From: an uncultured Parabacteroides sp.
GTDB lineage: Bacteria; Bacteroidota; Bacteroidia; Bacteroidales; Tannerellaceae
Assembly: GCA_937894065.1 (NCBI GenBank)
Contig: CALCST010000007.1
Location: 1 to 37,364 of the forward strand
DNA length: 37,364 nucleotides
Direction of reading: 5' to 3'
How positions within the stretch are numbered: the first letter of the stretch is position 1; each line of letters begins with the position of its first letter. The notes under the pieces are model-generated. The model was not told where the DNA came from. It ran no database searches and worked only from the letters and a program-made list of their open reading frames with translations. The position numbers were made by a program, and so were the translations under genes. This document shows, piece after piece, positions 17,724 to 25,863 of the stretch.

Positions 17724-18935
17724 TTAACTAAAGGCAGTTGCAATATTACCTTCACGCTGGTCTTTCAAAGCTTTTTGATATTTAGCTTCCTTTTGTTCAG
17801 GAGTTATAGGAGTAATCTTCTGACCATTATGCAATGTCTGCACCCCTTCAATAACTATTTTATCATTAGGGTTCAAACCTTTAGTAACAATATATTTTTC
17901 TCCATCATTCAAATCAGAGATATTAATTTCTGTGTACTTCAAAGTGCTATCAGGCTGAAGAACAAACACGAATTTCTTATCCTGAATTTCAACAGTAGCA
18001 GACTGAGGGATAAGAATAATATTATCTATTGTGTATGGGAAAATAACATTTGCCATACCACCACTTCTCAATATATTTGAAGAGTTAGAGAAAATAGCAC
18101 GCATACTTACAGAACCTGTAGCCTGATCAATAACACCACTAACAGCATCTATTTTTCCTTTTTCGGCATACATTGTTCCATCAGAAAGTTGAAGTTGCAC
18201 TTCCGGCATCTTTTCCAATTGTTCTTTCAAAGTACCACCAGCTCTGGTCAATCCTAAAAGTTCCTTTTCTGTCATTGAGAAATACACATACATATTCTTG
18301 ATTTCTGATACAGTTGTCAACGGTTCAGCAACAGAAGGACTAACCAAACTACCTACACGGTAAGGGAAAGTACCGATAACGCCATCAGAAGGACTAGTTA
18401 CAGTACAAAAATCCAGATTCTGTTTAGCACTTGTCAAAGCTGCCTTTGCCTGAGCCAAGTTTGCTTCTGCAGATAATAAGTTATTCACTGCTGTCTGATA
18501 TTCAAAATCACTAATGATTTTCTTCTCATGCAGCATTTTCTTGTTCTGCTCTGTCAAACTTAACGTATTTACATTAGCTTCTGCTGTCTTAACAGAGGCT
18601 TTTGCCTGACGATAAGCTGCAGCATACTGCGTTTCGTCAATCTTAAACAAAGCTTGACCTTTACGAACTGTAGCACCCTCATCTACACACAACTTCACAA
18701 TAAAACCTGAAACCTGAGGACGGATTTCAATATCCTGCGTACCTTTTATTGTTGCCGGATAAGAAGTCGTTTGATTACTTGATGTTGATAAAACCGGCAT
18801 AACCGCAAATTCATCATCACCTAACTTCATTCCACTTTGTCCACCTCCACATGCGGTTAGTAATGATACACTCACTGCACATAAGGCTCCTCGCCTCAAT
18901 TGGGCAATCGCAAATTTCAATATTTGTTTATCCAT
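17724..18935 (-). CDS. RND efflux periplasmic adaptor (AcrA/MexA family), lipoprotein
   Basis: A 403-residue adaptor joining pump and exit duct. The lipoprotein signal ends LLTAC (Cys29). The lipoyl-like halves (VSGFIVKLCVDEGATVRKGQALFKID and the FCTVTSPSDGVIGTFPY side) flank an alpha-helical hairpin at about 105-165, then come the beta-barrel and membrane-proximal domains. First gene of the operon. About 400 bases separate it from the divergent M23 gene; a -7-like TAATTTTG at 19129-19136 and a hairpin followed by T's in the leader (18988-19019) may control it. Confidence 0.95.
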   Translation of the reverse strand: MDKQILKFAIAQLRRGALCAVSVSLLTACGGGQSGMKLGDDEFAVMPVLSTSSNQTTSYPATIKGTQDIEIRPQVSGFIVKLCVDEGATVRKGQALFKIDETQYAAAYRQAKASVKTAEANVNTLSLTEQNKKMLHEKKIISDFEYQTAVNNLLSAEANLAQAKAALTSAKQNLDFCTVTSPSDGVIGTFPYRVGSLVSPSVAEPLTTVSEIKNMYVYFSMTEKELLGLTRAGGTLKEQLEKMPEVQLQLSDGTMYAEKGKIDAVSGVIDQATGSVSMRAIFSNSSNILRSGGMANVIFPYTIDNIILIPQSATVEIQDKKFVFVLQPDSTLKYTEINISDLNDGEKYIVTKGLNPNDKIVIEGVQTLHNGQKITPITPEQKEAKYQKALKDQREGNIATAFS

Positions 18936-18987
18936 ATATAAAAAATTAATATATTCAACCTTTGTCTTTTTTCTTTATGCCTATTTC

Positions 18988-19019
18988 AAAAACGCTTGTC
19001 TGTTTTCCTGCGACAAACG
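18988..19019 (-). promoter_or_regulatory. Terminator-like hairpin in the efflux operon leader
   Basis: On the minus strand CGTTTGTC (19019-19012) pairs with GACAAGCG (19000-18993) across an 11-base loop, with one G-U pair. Five T follow (18992-18988), then the leader continues to the adaptor ATG. Position inside the leader suggests attenuation. An 8-bp operator is an alternative. Confidence 0.4.
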
Positions 19020-19128
19020 AAAACATATATTATATTACCTATTTCTAATCACTAGTTAAATTAAATCTCTGCTGCAAAGCAAAACATATGTTTAACGCCT
19101 GATTGGGTATAAATACTAAAATGTTATG

Positions 19129-19136
19129 CAAAATTA
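19129..19136 (-). promoter_or_regulatory. Candidate -7 element of the efflux operon
   Basis: TAATTTTG on the minus strand matches TAnnTTTG. It would give a leader of about 185 bases containing the 18988-19019 hairpin. No -33 TTTG is visible. The rest of the 18936-19342 gap is AT-rich with no gene. Confidence 0.35.
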
Positions 19137-19328
19137 CAACATTAAGCATTGATGTATCTTTATTTCAATTTATTTTTAACCTTAATTGAGAAGATTCATT
19201 TAAATACACCCTTTTTATAATCAAATCATAACAGAACATTAGTCAAAATCTCTAATATTTTCGACGATTTTAAACCTGAAAAAAACTATTAAAAACTGTG
19301 TAATCAAGCATATCATTTATATTTTTCC

Positions 19329-19336
19329 TAACTTTG
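19329..19336 (+). promoter_or_regulatory. -7 element directly before the M23 peptidase start
   Basis: TAACTTTG is an exact TAnnTTTG match followed by C, as is common. It ends only 6 bases before the ATG at 19343, so transcription would begin at or within a few bases of the start codon. No clear -33 box was found. Confidence 0.45.
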
Positions 19337-19342
19337 CATATC

Positions 19343-20185
19343 ATGAATTCTAAAATAACAAAAACAGCAAGCATTTATATTTTCATTTCGGCAAGCTTGG
19401 CTTTAATGTTACAAGCTTGTATGCCTTCTCATATCAAAAATGATAACGAGAATCAAAAATTCGTCACTCCTAATGCCGAATTTCCGAAATCAAATATTCC
19501 TCTGCCCAGCATTTCTGATTTGACTACTTTTATTCCTGAAAGTTTACTGGACACTATACAATCTCCAAGAAAAAGCATAAGTGAATCTTTTTCTGCACGC
19601 GACATTAACCATGTTTCTGTTAAAGACCCACAAAGATTTGCGGATGGCAATACTGAAATAATTGATCTTTCAGCCATTCAACCTGGAGATTATGCATTTC
19701 CTCTCCCAGGAGCAAAAACGATATCACCATACGGAGGAAGAAGAAGACATCACTCAGGCTATGACATTAAAACAAAAGCTAACGACACAATTGTTGCAGC
19801 TTTCGACGGAATTGTCAGAATGTCCAAGCCTTATTCTGCTTATGGAAATGTTATCGTCATCAGACATTATAACGGATTGGAAACTGTTTATAGTCATAAC
19901 TCGAAAAATATGGTTAAACCTGGAGACAAAGTAAAAGCTGGCGAGCCAATAGCTTTGACAGGAAGAACAGGAAGAGCAACCACAGAACACCTACATTTTG
20001 AGGTAAGATTCAATGGAATTCATTTTAATCCTAATTATGTATTCAATTTCAGGACACATAAACTAAGACATAATTATCTAATATGTAAACAAAAAGGAAG
20101 CCACATTTCAGTAAGTCCTATAAAAGTAAAAAATGCCTTACTGTCTCCTGATGTAGCAAAGGAAGTTTCAAATAAGCACAAATAA
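19343..20185 (+). CDS. M23 (LytM-type) metallopeptidase lipoprotein
   Basis: A 280-residue lipoprotein (signal ending LMLQAC, Cys26) with a low-complexity linker and an M23 domain at about 115-235. Zinc ligands and catalytic residues are present: His137 and Asp141 in HHSGYD, and His216/His218 in HLHFE; His185 lies in the YSH segment. M23 enzymes cut peptidoglycan cross-bridge peptides in the periplasm, or act as activators of amidases when degenerate; this one looks active. The ATG at 19343 is preferred over the in-frame TTG at 19334, because the latter lies inside the -7 box. It faces the secG operon and shares a bidirectional terminator with it. Confidence 0.9.
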   Translation: MNSKITKTASIYIFISASLALMLQACMPSHIKNDNENQKFVTPNAEFPKSNIPLPSISDLTTFIPESLLDTIQSPRKSISESFSARDINHVSVKDPQRFADGNTEIIDLSAIQPGDYAFPLPGAKTISPYGGRRRHHSGYDIKTKANDTIVAAFDGIVRMSKPYSAYGNVIVIRHYNGLETVYSHNSKNMVKPGDKVKAGEPIALTGRTGRATTEHLHFEVRFNGIHFNPNYVFNFRTHKLRHNYLICKQKGSHISVSPIKVKNALLSPDVAKEVSNKHK

Positions 20186-20279
20186 CATTACTATTACAAA
20201 AAGAATTCACCAATAAAATAGTCAATATCCACAATATTATAAATTATATTTTCTGTCTATATACATTATTATATATACA

Positions 20280-20342
20280 AAAAAATAAGATGGCATGTAT
20301 AAATGATTGAGTTATCAATTTAAACATGCCATCTTATTTTTT
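20280..20342. terminator. Bidirectional terminator between M23 gene and secG
   Basis: A perfect 19-bp inverted repeat (20280-20298 and 20324-20342) has GC core AAGATGGCATGT and A6/T6 ends on both sides, so it works on both strands. The loop is 25 bases and contains a partial inner dyad. Nothing else is visible in the 20186-20419 gap. Confidence 0.9.
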
Positions 20343-20419
20343 AAGAAACTTTCTTTTAACAGAATGTTTCCAGTTTTATTTTATAAGTAAATCTTTCGAT
20401 TAAAACTGATTCCAATAAA

Positions 20420-20812
20420 TTATTCAGCTTTAGGAGTTTCTTCAGTTGTTGTTGCTGGAGCAGCTTCAGAATTTTCAGCTGGTGCTGCAGACTGCTGAGC
20501 TGTACCAAAATCAGGAGCAACAGCGTTAGGATCAATAGTAACAGCTTCATTTACCTGTTTTCTGATTTCAGACTGATTTCCATTTTCTTCGCGAGGAATA
20601 AATGCAGTAATTACAATACTTAATACAATAACTGAACCAGCCAAAGTCCATGTTGCTTTTTCCAAAAAGTCTGTAGTTTTACGCACACCCATAATCTGGT
20701 TTGAAGAAGAAAAACCGGAAGCCAATCCTCCTCCTTTTGAATTCTGAATCAACACGATCAATATCAAAAGAATTGATGCAATCAGAATTAAGATAGAAAT
20801 AAATACGTACAT
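20420..20812 (-). CDS. secG: Preprotein translocase subunit SecG
   Basis: A 130-residue protein with two membrane helices (about 3-22 and 57-76) joined by the SecG signature loop QNSKGGGLASGF...NQIMGVRKTTDFLEK. It belongs to the SecYEG channel in the inner membrane. The tail after residue 80 is longer than in E. coli SecG and rich in Ala, Glu and Thr, as usual in Bacteroidetes. It is last in a tight run with the TPR-like gene and lptE. Confidence 0.95.
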   Translation of the reverse strand: MYVFISILILIASILLILIVLIQNSKGGGLASGFSSSNQIMGVRKTTDFLEKATWTLAGSVIVLSIVITAFIPREENGNQSEIRKQVNEAVTIDPNAVAPDFGTAQQSAAPAENSEAAPATTTEETPKAE

Positions 20813-20819
20813 TTTTGCT

Positions 20820-21596
20820 TTATTTTTTAGTGTTAATAATCAATTTTTCCAAAAACCTAATTTGGTCTGCAAAGTAAACATTTTTTTCCGGATATTTCAA
20901 GCTTAAGTTTTTAATAATTTGCAAAGCTTTATCATATCTTTTCTGTTTAACATAAATTCTTGCCAATGTTTCTGTAAAATATGAGTTCTCCGGCTGTTTT
21001 GGCAAAGGTAATTCTGTATTATCTGTTTTTTCCTCAGATTTGTTATTCTTGAGCGATTTAGGAGCAATCAGTCTGCGCTCGCCTCCTTCAATAAAGGAAT
21101 CAATAAGATTCTGATGCTTTAACTGCACATTCTGTTCCGGCTGTATAGAATCTGATTCTTCTGGTTTCTCCGTTTCTGAAGAAGAAGACGATGACCAGTT
21201 AAAATAATCACTTGACGCAACAGAAGAGCCTATTAGAGTATTGACCAAAGAACTTTCACTTTCTTCCTGAATACCGGAATTCTGAAGAAAAGCATCTATC
21301 AATGTAAAAGAGTTGTTATCATCAGCTGTAGTTTCATATCCTTCAGATATTGATAATTCACTGACTAAATCCTCAATCAGGACAAACAGCTTTTTCCTGT
21401 CAGGCAACACGGAAGATAATTGCTGTAGTTTACTCAGGAAATCCGGAGATTTATCTATCGACAACTTTTTCAGAAGCAAAATATTTGCCGCATGAAAATA
21501 CGGATATTTATCCACCACGTCAGATATTTCCTCTAATGAAGCATCTGCAAGACGTGAAGGCTCCTGTATATATCGGTAGAAATCATCACTCAACAT
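20820..21596 (-). CDS. Conserved Bacteroidales protein with TPR-like C-terminus
   Basis: A 258-residue cytosolic-looking protein with no signal peptide. The N-terminal 90 residues are helical (FYRYIQEPSRL, PYFHAANILLLKKL). A Ser/Glu-rich linker follows, and the last 45 residues read like one or two tetratricopeptide repeats (TLARIYVKQKRYDKALQIIKNL). Function is unknown. It lies between lptE and secG, 2 bases after the lptE stop and 7 bases before secG. The ATG at 21596 is preferred over an in-frame TTG at 21605. Confidence 0.7.
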   Translation of the reverse strand: MLSDDFYRYIQEPSRLADASLEEISDVVDKYPYFHAANILLLKKLSIDKSPDFLSKLQQLSSVLPDRKKLFVLIEDLVSELSISEGYETTADDNNSFTLIDAFLQNSGIQEESESSLVNTLIGSSVASSDYFNWSSSSSSETEKPEESDSIQPEQNVQLKHQNLIDSFIEGGERRLIAPKSLKNNKSEEKTDNTELPLPKQPENSYFTETLARIYVKQKRYDKALQIIKNLSLKYPEKNVYFADQIRFLEKLIINTKK

Positions 21597-21598
21597 AA

Positions 21599-22108
21599 TT
21601 ACCAATTTGCTACTGTTGCATTATAAATCTGATCCGCAATTTCCTTTATCATTTCTGAACACAAAGCATCCTGAACATCCTGTAACATCTGTGTATTTGA
21701 AAATTCACGATATGCCGAAAATGTCTGCTCAAAATCTTCATCCGGATTAGTTCTGTTGGAATATCTTACCTTAACAGTGATTGTTAGTTTTGACTGCGAA
21801 GCAAAAGCGTTCTCCTTGACTGCGAGCTGAGTCAAGTCATAACCTGTGATTTCTCCTTCCAAATCCAAATCTCCGTTATCACGAACCATATTCAACCTCG
21901 TCTGTCTGATATAAATATCTTTCAGTCCTTCAGTGAATTGCTGTGACAATGGAGGATAAACAAGAGGAGCCTGATTTGGAAAATCCTTTATAGATATAGT
22001 CTTTACCTTGGTATAGTCAATAGATGCACCATTAAATTTATAAGATATGGTACAAGCAGACAGAATAAATGCAATAAGCAAATATGGATATATTCTTTTC
22101 AAACTCAT
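21599..22108 (-). CDS. lptE: LptE-family LPS assembly lipoprotein
   Basis: A 169-residue lipoprotein (signal ending ILSAC, Cys19) starting CTISYKFNGASIDYTKVKT, the pattern of Bacteroidetes LptE-family proteins. LptE plugs and assembles LptD, which inserts LPS into the outer leaflet. It follows the sigma-54 activator by 2 bases. Small divergent lipoproteins are easy to over-assign, but the start pattern and the location before secG fit the family. Confidence 0.82.
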   Translation of the reverse strand: MSLKRIYPYLLIAFILSACTISYKFNGASIDYTKVKTISIKDFPNQAPLVYPPLSQQFTEGLKDIYIRQTRLNMVRDNGDLDLEGEITGYDLTQLAVKENAFASQSKLTITVKVRYSNRTNPDEDFEQTFSAYREFSNTQMLQDVQDALCSEMIKEIADQIYNATVANW

Positions 22109-22110
22109 TC

Positions 22111-23328
22111 TTATTCCAAATTGTATTCTTTAATTTTACGATATAAAGTCCTTTCGGAAATCTTCAAGTCAGCAGCTGCATTCTTTCTGCGTCCATTATG
22201 ACGTTCAAGAGCTTTTTTTATCATATCCTTTTCTACATCCTCAAGAGACATTGTATCATTTTCTTCGACAGTCTCAGCTTCCTGTATCTGAGTTTCTGCA
22301 ACAGCAGACATTGGAGAAACATTTGTTACTGTCTGTATAGGATGAGCAGGATACGGATGAGAATCTGTATTCACCGGTTGCATCTGAATATTTCCACTCA
22401 TTATATCATGAACCAGTTTCTTCAAATCATTGACATCCTTTTTCATGTCAAACAAAACCTGATATAATATTTCACGCTCGGAATTGAACACTTTCTGCTC
22501 ATTATCCTTATTGCTGACAACAACAGGGAATTTGTCAATTCCTGCACCAGGAATATATTGCTCCAAAATAGCAGCTGTTATATTACGGCTTTCTTCAATC
22601 ACAGAAAGTCGCTCTGTAATGTTTTTCAATTCACGCACATTTCCAGGCCAACGATAAGACAACAACATCTGTCGAGCGTCATCTTCCAGATGAATTGCCG
22701 GCATATGATATTTTTCCGCGCAATCAGCCGCAAATTTTCTGAATAGCAGGATAATATCTTCGTTTCTGTCTCGCAATGGAGGAACTTTCACTGGAACAGT
22801 ATTCAATCTGTAATAAAGGTCCTCTCTGAATTTACCTTCAGAAACAGCCTTTTCCAAATTTACATTTGTAGCAGCTACAATTCTTACATTTGTTTTCTGA
22901 ACTTTTGAAGAACCTACTTTTATAAACTCACCTGTTTCAAGAACACGTAAAAGACGAGCCTGGGTTGGCAGAGGCAACTCTCCTGCTTCGTCCAAGAATA
23001 TTGTTCCGCCGTCAGCAACTTCAAAATAGCCTTTTCTATCAGCAAGCGCACCGGTAAAAGAACCCTTTTCGTGTCCGAACAGTTCTGAATCTATTGTTCC
23101 TTCAGGAATAGCACCACAGTTCACAGCAATATATTGACCATGCTTTCTGGCACTGTTCTGATGTATTATCTGAGGAAATATTTCTTTACCCACTCCGCTC
23201 TCACCGGTAATCAAGACTGACAAATCAGTCGAAGCAACCTGCAGAGCAATATCAATTGCCCTGTTCAAGGCGGGGCAATTGCCAATCACGCCAAAGCGTT
23301 GTTTAACCTGTTGTATATCAGTTCTCAT
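22111..23328 (-). CDS. Sigma-54-dependent activator (AAA+ / Fis HTH, no receiver domain)
   Basis: A 405-residue bacterial enhancer-binding protein. The AAA+ domain starts almost at the N-terminus: Walker A GESGVGKE (42-49), sigma-54 contact loop GSFTGA (89-94, Ser in place of the usual Ala), Walker B FLDE (111-114), and the WPGNVREL sensor region (227-234). A 100-residue variable linker leads to a Fis-type HTH (about 362-405, RRKNAAADLKISERTLYRKI). There is no receiver or PAS/GAF domain, so activity is likely set by level or by partners. It starts a tight block with lptE, the TPR-like gene and secG. It lies 61 bases after the acyltransferase, so it may belong to the same long transcript. Confidence 0.93.
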   Translation of the reverse strand: MRTDIQQVKQRFGVIGNCPALNRAIDIALQVASTDLSVLITGESGVGKEIFPQIIHQNSARKHGQYIAVNCGAIPEGTIDSELFGHEKGSFTGALADRKGYFEVADGGTIFLDEAGELPLPTQARLLRVLETGEFIKVGSSKVQKTNVRIVAATNVNLEKAVSEGKFREDLYYRLNTVPVKVPPLRDRNEDIILLFRKFAADCAEKYHMPAIHLEDDARQMLLSYRWPGNVRELKNITERLSVIEESRNITAAILEQYIPGAGIDKFPVVVSNKDNEQKVFNSEREILYQVLFDMKKDVNDLKKLVHDIMSGNIQMQPVNTDSHPYPAHPIQTVTNVSPMSAVAETQIQEAETVEENDTMSLEDVEKDMIKKALERHNGRRKNAAADLKISERTLYRKIKEYNLE

Positions 23329-23389
23329 TGGATAATATCAAATTAATAAGTTACTTAAACTTGAAATGTTTTAAATAAAACCACATACA

Positions 23390-24223
23390 TCACTTGTTTG
23401 ATGAATATGTTCTATTATACAAGAAGTCAGCCAATTTCTCATCATCCGGAATATTCTTTATATCTTCAGGCGAAACCGGCTTACCAATATATACATCCAC
23501 TGTTCGGCCTCTTTTGTTAAAAGCCTCAGCAGGAACCCTCAATGTTCTTATTTTCCAACTTAAGACACCCAGAATGTAAAAGAAATTTGAATTGCGAAAA
23601 TCAAAATAAACCGGATAAACCGGAACATTAGCTTTCCTTATCAATCTAATCACACTGCGCGCCCAAGTCAAATCACGAATTTTCTTCGCTTTAAAGTTGT
23701 AAAAGGACATTGCACCAGCTGGGAAAAAGCCCATCGGATGTCCTTCTTTCAACCGCTGCAACGACAGACGGACACCATTGATATTAGCCGGATTACCATT
23801 TGCACCATCCCTTTTGGTATCTGGTCTTACAGCAATGAAATTATCCTCCATTGCTCCAATCTTATTCAAGATTCCATTAACCATAACCTTGAAATCAGGA
23901 CGGCGCGAAGCCATAATATCTATTAATATTATTCCGTCCAACGAACCGATAGGATGATTCGACACAGTGATAAAAGCTCCTTCAGGAAGACTATTAAGTA
24001 CTTCCTCGTTATGAATCTTATATTTCACATCAATCAATTCATCCTTCAGCAATGCAGTCGTAAAGTCTGCCCCTCGTAAATGACAACTATTCTTATGAGC
24101 TTTATTTACCTTATCTATAGACAGCCATTTAATCAGATATTTACCCAAAAATGTTCCTATTTTACTTCTGAAAAAAGGAAGCATTTCCTGCAAATCTTGA
24201 ATATCTATAACTGTTTCTTTCAT
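23390..24223 (-). CDS. Lysophospholipid/ornithine-lipid type O-acyltransferase (PlsC-like)
   Basis: A 277-residue acyltransferase. The active-site block is NHPIGSLDG, with His90 and Asp96; five residues lie between them instead of the classic four, as in the hemolysin/OlsA-like branch that has NHP-G-LDG. A second block, GFFPAGAMS (about 175-183), matches the substrate-binding EGTRS region. It probably acylates a lyso-lipid or aminolipid at the inner membrane. The gene begins 6 bases after the CDP-alcohol phosphotransferase stop and closes the four-gene lipid cluster. GlsA-type glycine-lipid acylation is an alternative role, but no glsB-like partner is adjacent. Confidence 0.8.
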   Translation of the reverse strand: MKETVIDIQDLQEMLPFFRSKIGTFLGKYLIKWLSIDKVNKAHKNSCHLRGADFTTALLKDELIDVKYKIHNEEVLNSLPEGAFITVSNHPIGSLDGIILIDIMASRRPDFKVMVNGILNKIGAMEDNFIAVRPDTKRDGANGNPANINGVRLSLQRLKEGHPMGFFPAGAMSFYNFKAKKIRDLTWARSVIRLIRKANVPVYPVYFDFRNSNFFYILGVLSWKIRTLRVPAEAFNKRGRTVDVYIGKPVSPEDIKNIPDDEKLADFLYNRTYSSNK

Positions 24224-24229
24224 ATATAT

Positions 24230-25120
24230 TTATTGCTTAATAAATGAAGCACAAATCTGTTCGTGTTTTTTCATACAGAAAAACAGAACTGCATTCAACA
24301 CCAATATCTCATACAAATAATACAGGTAAACTTCTCCGCTCAGGACAATTACAAACATTATTATAGTACGACCGTTGAATGTCATCAAATCAATATACTT
24401 CATCAAAGCCTTGCTTTTCTTTCTAAATTCTATCCTGATATTTTCAGGTATGTCATCACCATACAATGAATGCATCTGTTTCAACATATTCTGTAATGTA
24501 GGTGTTACTTTTACCTGCAACAAAGAATACCAGCGATACAAAAAGTAGAAGAATTTAGCCACCCCATATTTAAGCTGCTTATGCTGGGCTTCAATTTGCT
24601 CTATTGACTGAAACTCTGCGCCTTTATCCTTGCTAATGAAATAAAGGTGTAATGTTTTGTAATAATCTGTAATATTTGCCTGAAACAAATGAGACATTCC
24701 TGACATAACAGCCAAAGCAAAGAACCAATAACAGCCAGTCTGTTCTGAAAGTCGCAAAGCAAAACCTATGTAAATGCTGGCAAACCAAATATCACCAGCA
24801 AAACCATCGAGTATTCTTCCTATCTTTGATTTTATACCTGTCAAACGAGCCAACTGACCATCTACACAGTCCAGAATATTAGCCATAATCAGGAATAAAA
24901 TACCTATTATATTATATACAATATCAGTCTTGTAAAAGAAAAATCCGGCCGCCGCTCCTACAAAAATAGAAATAACAGTAATCATATTCGGAGTAACTCC
25001 GGTATTTCGCAAAGCCTTCGCTATACGGAAACCTATTGGACGATAAAAAATTCTATCAACAAAATTTTCAGTTTCTATGGACTTCAGCGAAGCCTCATAT
25101 TCTTTATTAAGCTCTCCCAT
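24230..25120 (-). CDS. CDP-alcohol phosphotransferase family membrane enzyme
   Basis: A 296-residue protein with several membrane helices. It carries the CDP-alcohol phosphotransferase signature: Asp84-x2-Asp87-Gly-x2-Ala91-Arg92-x8-Gly101-x3-Asp105. The last Asp, the proposed base, normally follows after three residues; here the order is LDGFAGD, so Asp110 comes after four. Such enzymes join an alcohol and a CDP-activated partner to make a phospholipid. The C-terminal half (about 170-250) carries an extra soluble stretch. It lies between the SDR and acyltransferase genes, 5 and 6 bases away. Substrate is unknown; the nearby TagD-like enzyme hints at a CDP-polyol donor. Confidence 0.85.
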   Translation of the reverse strand: MGELNKEYEASLKSIETENFVDRIFYRPIGFRIAKALRNTGVTPNMITVISIFVGAAAGFFFYKTDIVYNIIGILFLIMANILDCVDGQLARLTGIKSKIGRILDGFAGDIWFASIYIGFALRLSEQTGCYWFFALAVMSGMSHLFQANITDYYKTLHLYFISKDKGAEFQSIEQIEAQHKQLKYGVAKFFYFLYRWYSLLQVKVTPTLQNMLKQMHSLYGDDIPENIRIEFRKKSKALMKYIDLMTFNGRTIIMFVIVLSGEVYLYYLYEILVLNAVLFFCMKKHEQICASFIKQ

Positions 25121-25125
25121 TTTTA

Positions 25126-25854
25126 TTATTTATAAGAATACCCTCCATCTATTACAACAATTTCCCCATTGAAATAGTTGTTTTCAATCAACATTTTATA
25201 CACTTCTGCTACTTCCGCCGGTTCACAGAATCTTTCCAGCGAAACTTTTCGCTCAATATTACGGCGAATTTCTGCCGGTTTTGTCTTTTGCCATTCAGTA
25301 TCAACAAATCCCGGAGCAACAGCGTTTACCCTCAAACTATATGGAGCAAGGAACTTAACCAAGTTTTTCACAAGAGAATGCACAGCACTCTTTGTCACTC
25401 CATAAGCCAATGAAACAGAATGCGGTTCTATTCCCATCAACGAACCAGTGAAAACAACAGAACCACCTTTAGAAATTCTGTTAACTATGCGCTGAAGCAA
25501 AAATACAGGGAAATGCACATTTGCATAGAACACTTTGTTCCACGACTCAAAAGATATAGATTCAAAAGAGTCACGGCAAGTCAACCCTGCATTAAACACT
25601 ATTGAATCCAGGATAATAGATTCTTTTTCCAGATATCCATCTATGAGATCGATAGTTTTATCGTCTGTGATATCAGCTTGCAATAATCTGACATTAGAAT
25701 CAGAACCAGCTTCAATTTCCTTTTTACTGGACTCTGCAGCAGAATAATCCGAAGCATAAGTCAGGATAAGGTCATAACCAGCCTTTGCCAAACATAAAGC
25801 AACAGCCTTACCTATTCCCTTTGTACCTCCGGTAATTAACACCAACTTTTTCAT
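25126..25854 (-). CDS. Short-chain dehydrogenase/reductase (FabG-like)
   Basis: A 242-residue classical SDR. It has the nucleotide-binding loop TGGTKGIG (8-15), NAG (88-90), Asn112, Ser138 in TGS, and the Tyr151-x3-Lys155 pair, so it should be an active NAD(P)-dependent oxidoreductase. It resembles FabG, but its place between a cytidylyltransferase and a CDP-alcohol phosphotransferase points to reduction of a keto-sugar phosphate or keto-intermediate of the head group. By comparison, an SDR partners a cytidylyltransferase in CDP-ribitol synthesis. That role is inference from context. A role in fatty-acid elongation remains possible. Confidence 0.85.
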   Translation of the reverse strand: MKKLVLITGGTKGIGKAVALCLAKAGYDLILTYASDYSAAESSKKEIEAGSDSNVRLLQADITDDKTIDLIDGYLEKESIILDSIVFNAGLTCRDSFESISFESWNKVFYANVHFPVFLLQRIVNRISKGGSVVFTGSLMGIEPHSVSLAYGVTKSAVHSLVKNLVKFLAPYSLRVNAVAPGFVDTEWQKTKPAEIRRNIERKVSLERFCEPAEVAEVYKMLIENNYFNGEIVVIDGGYSYK

Positions 25855-25863
25855 CTCTATTTT

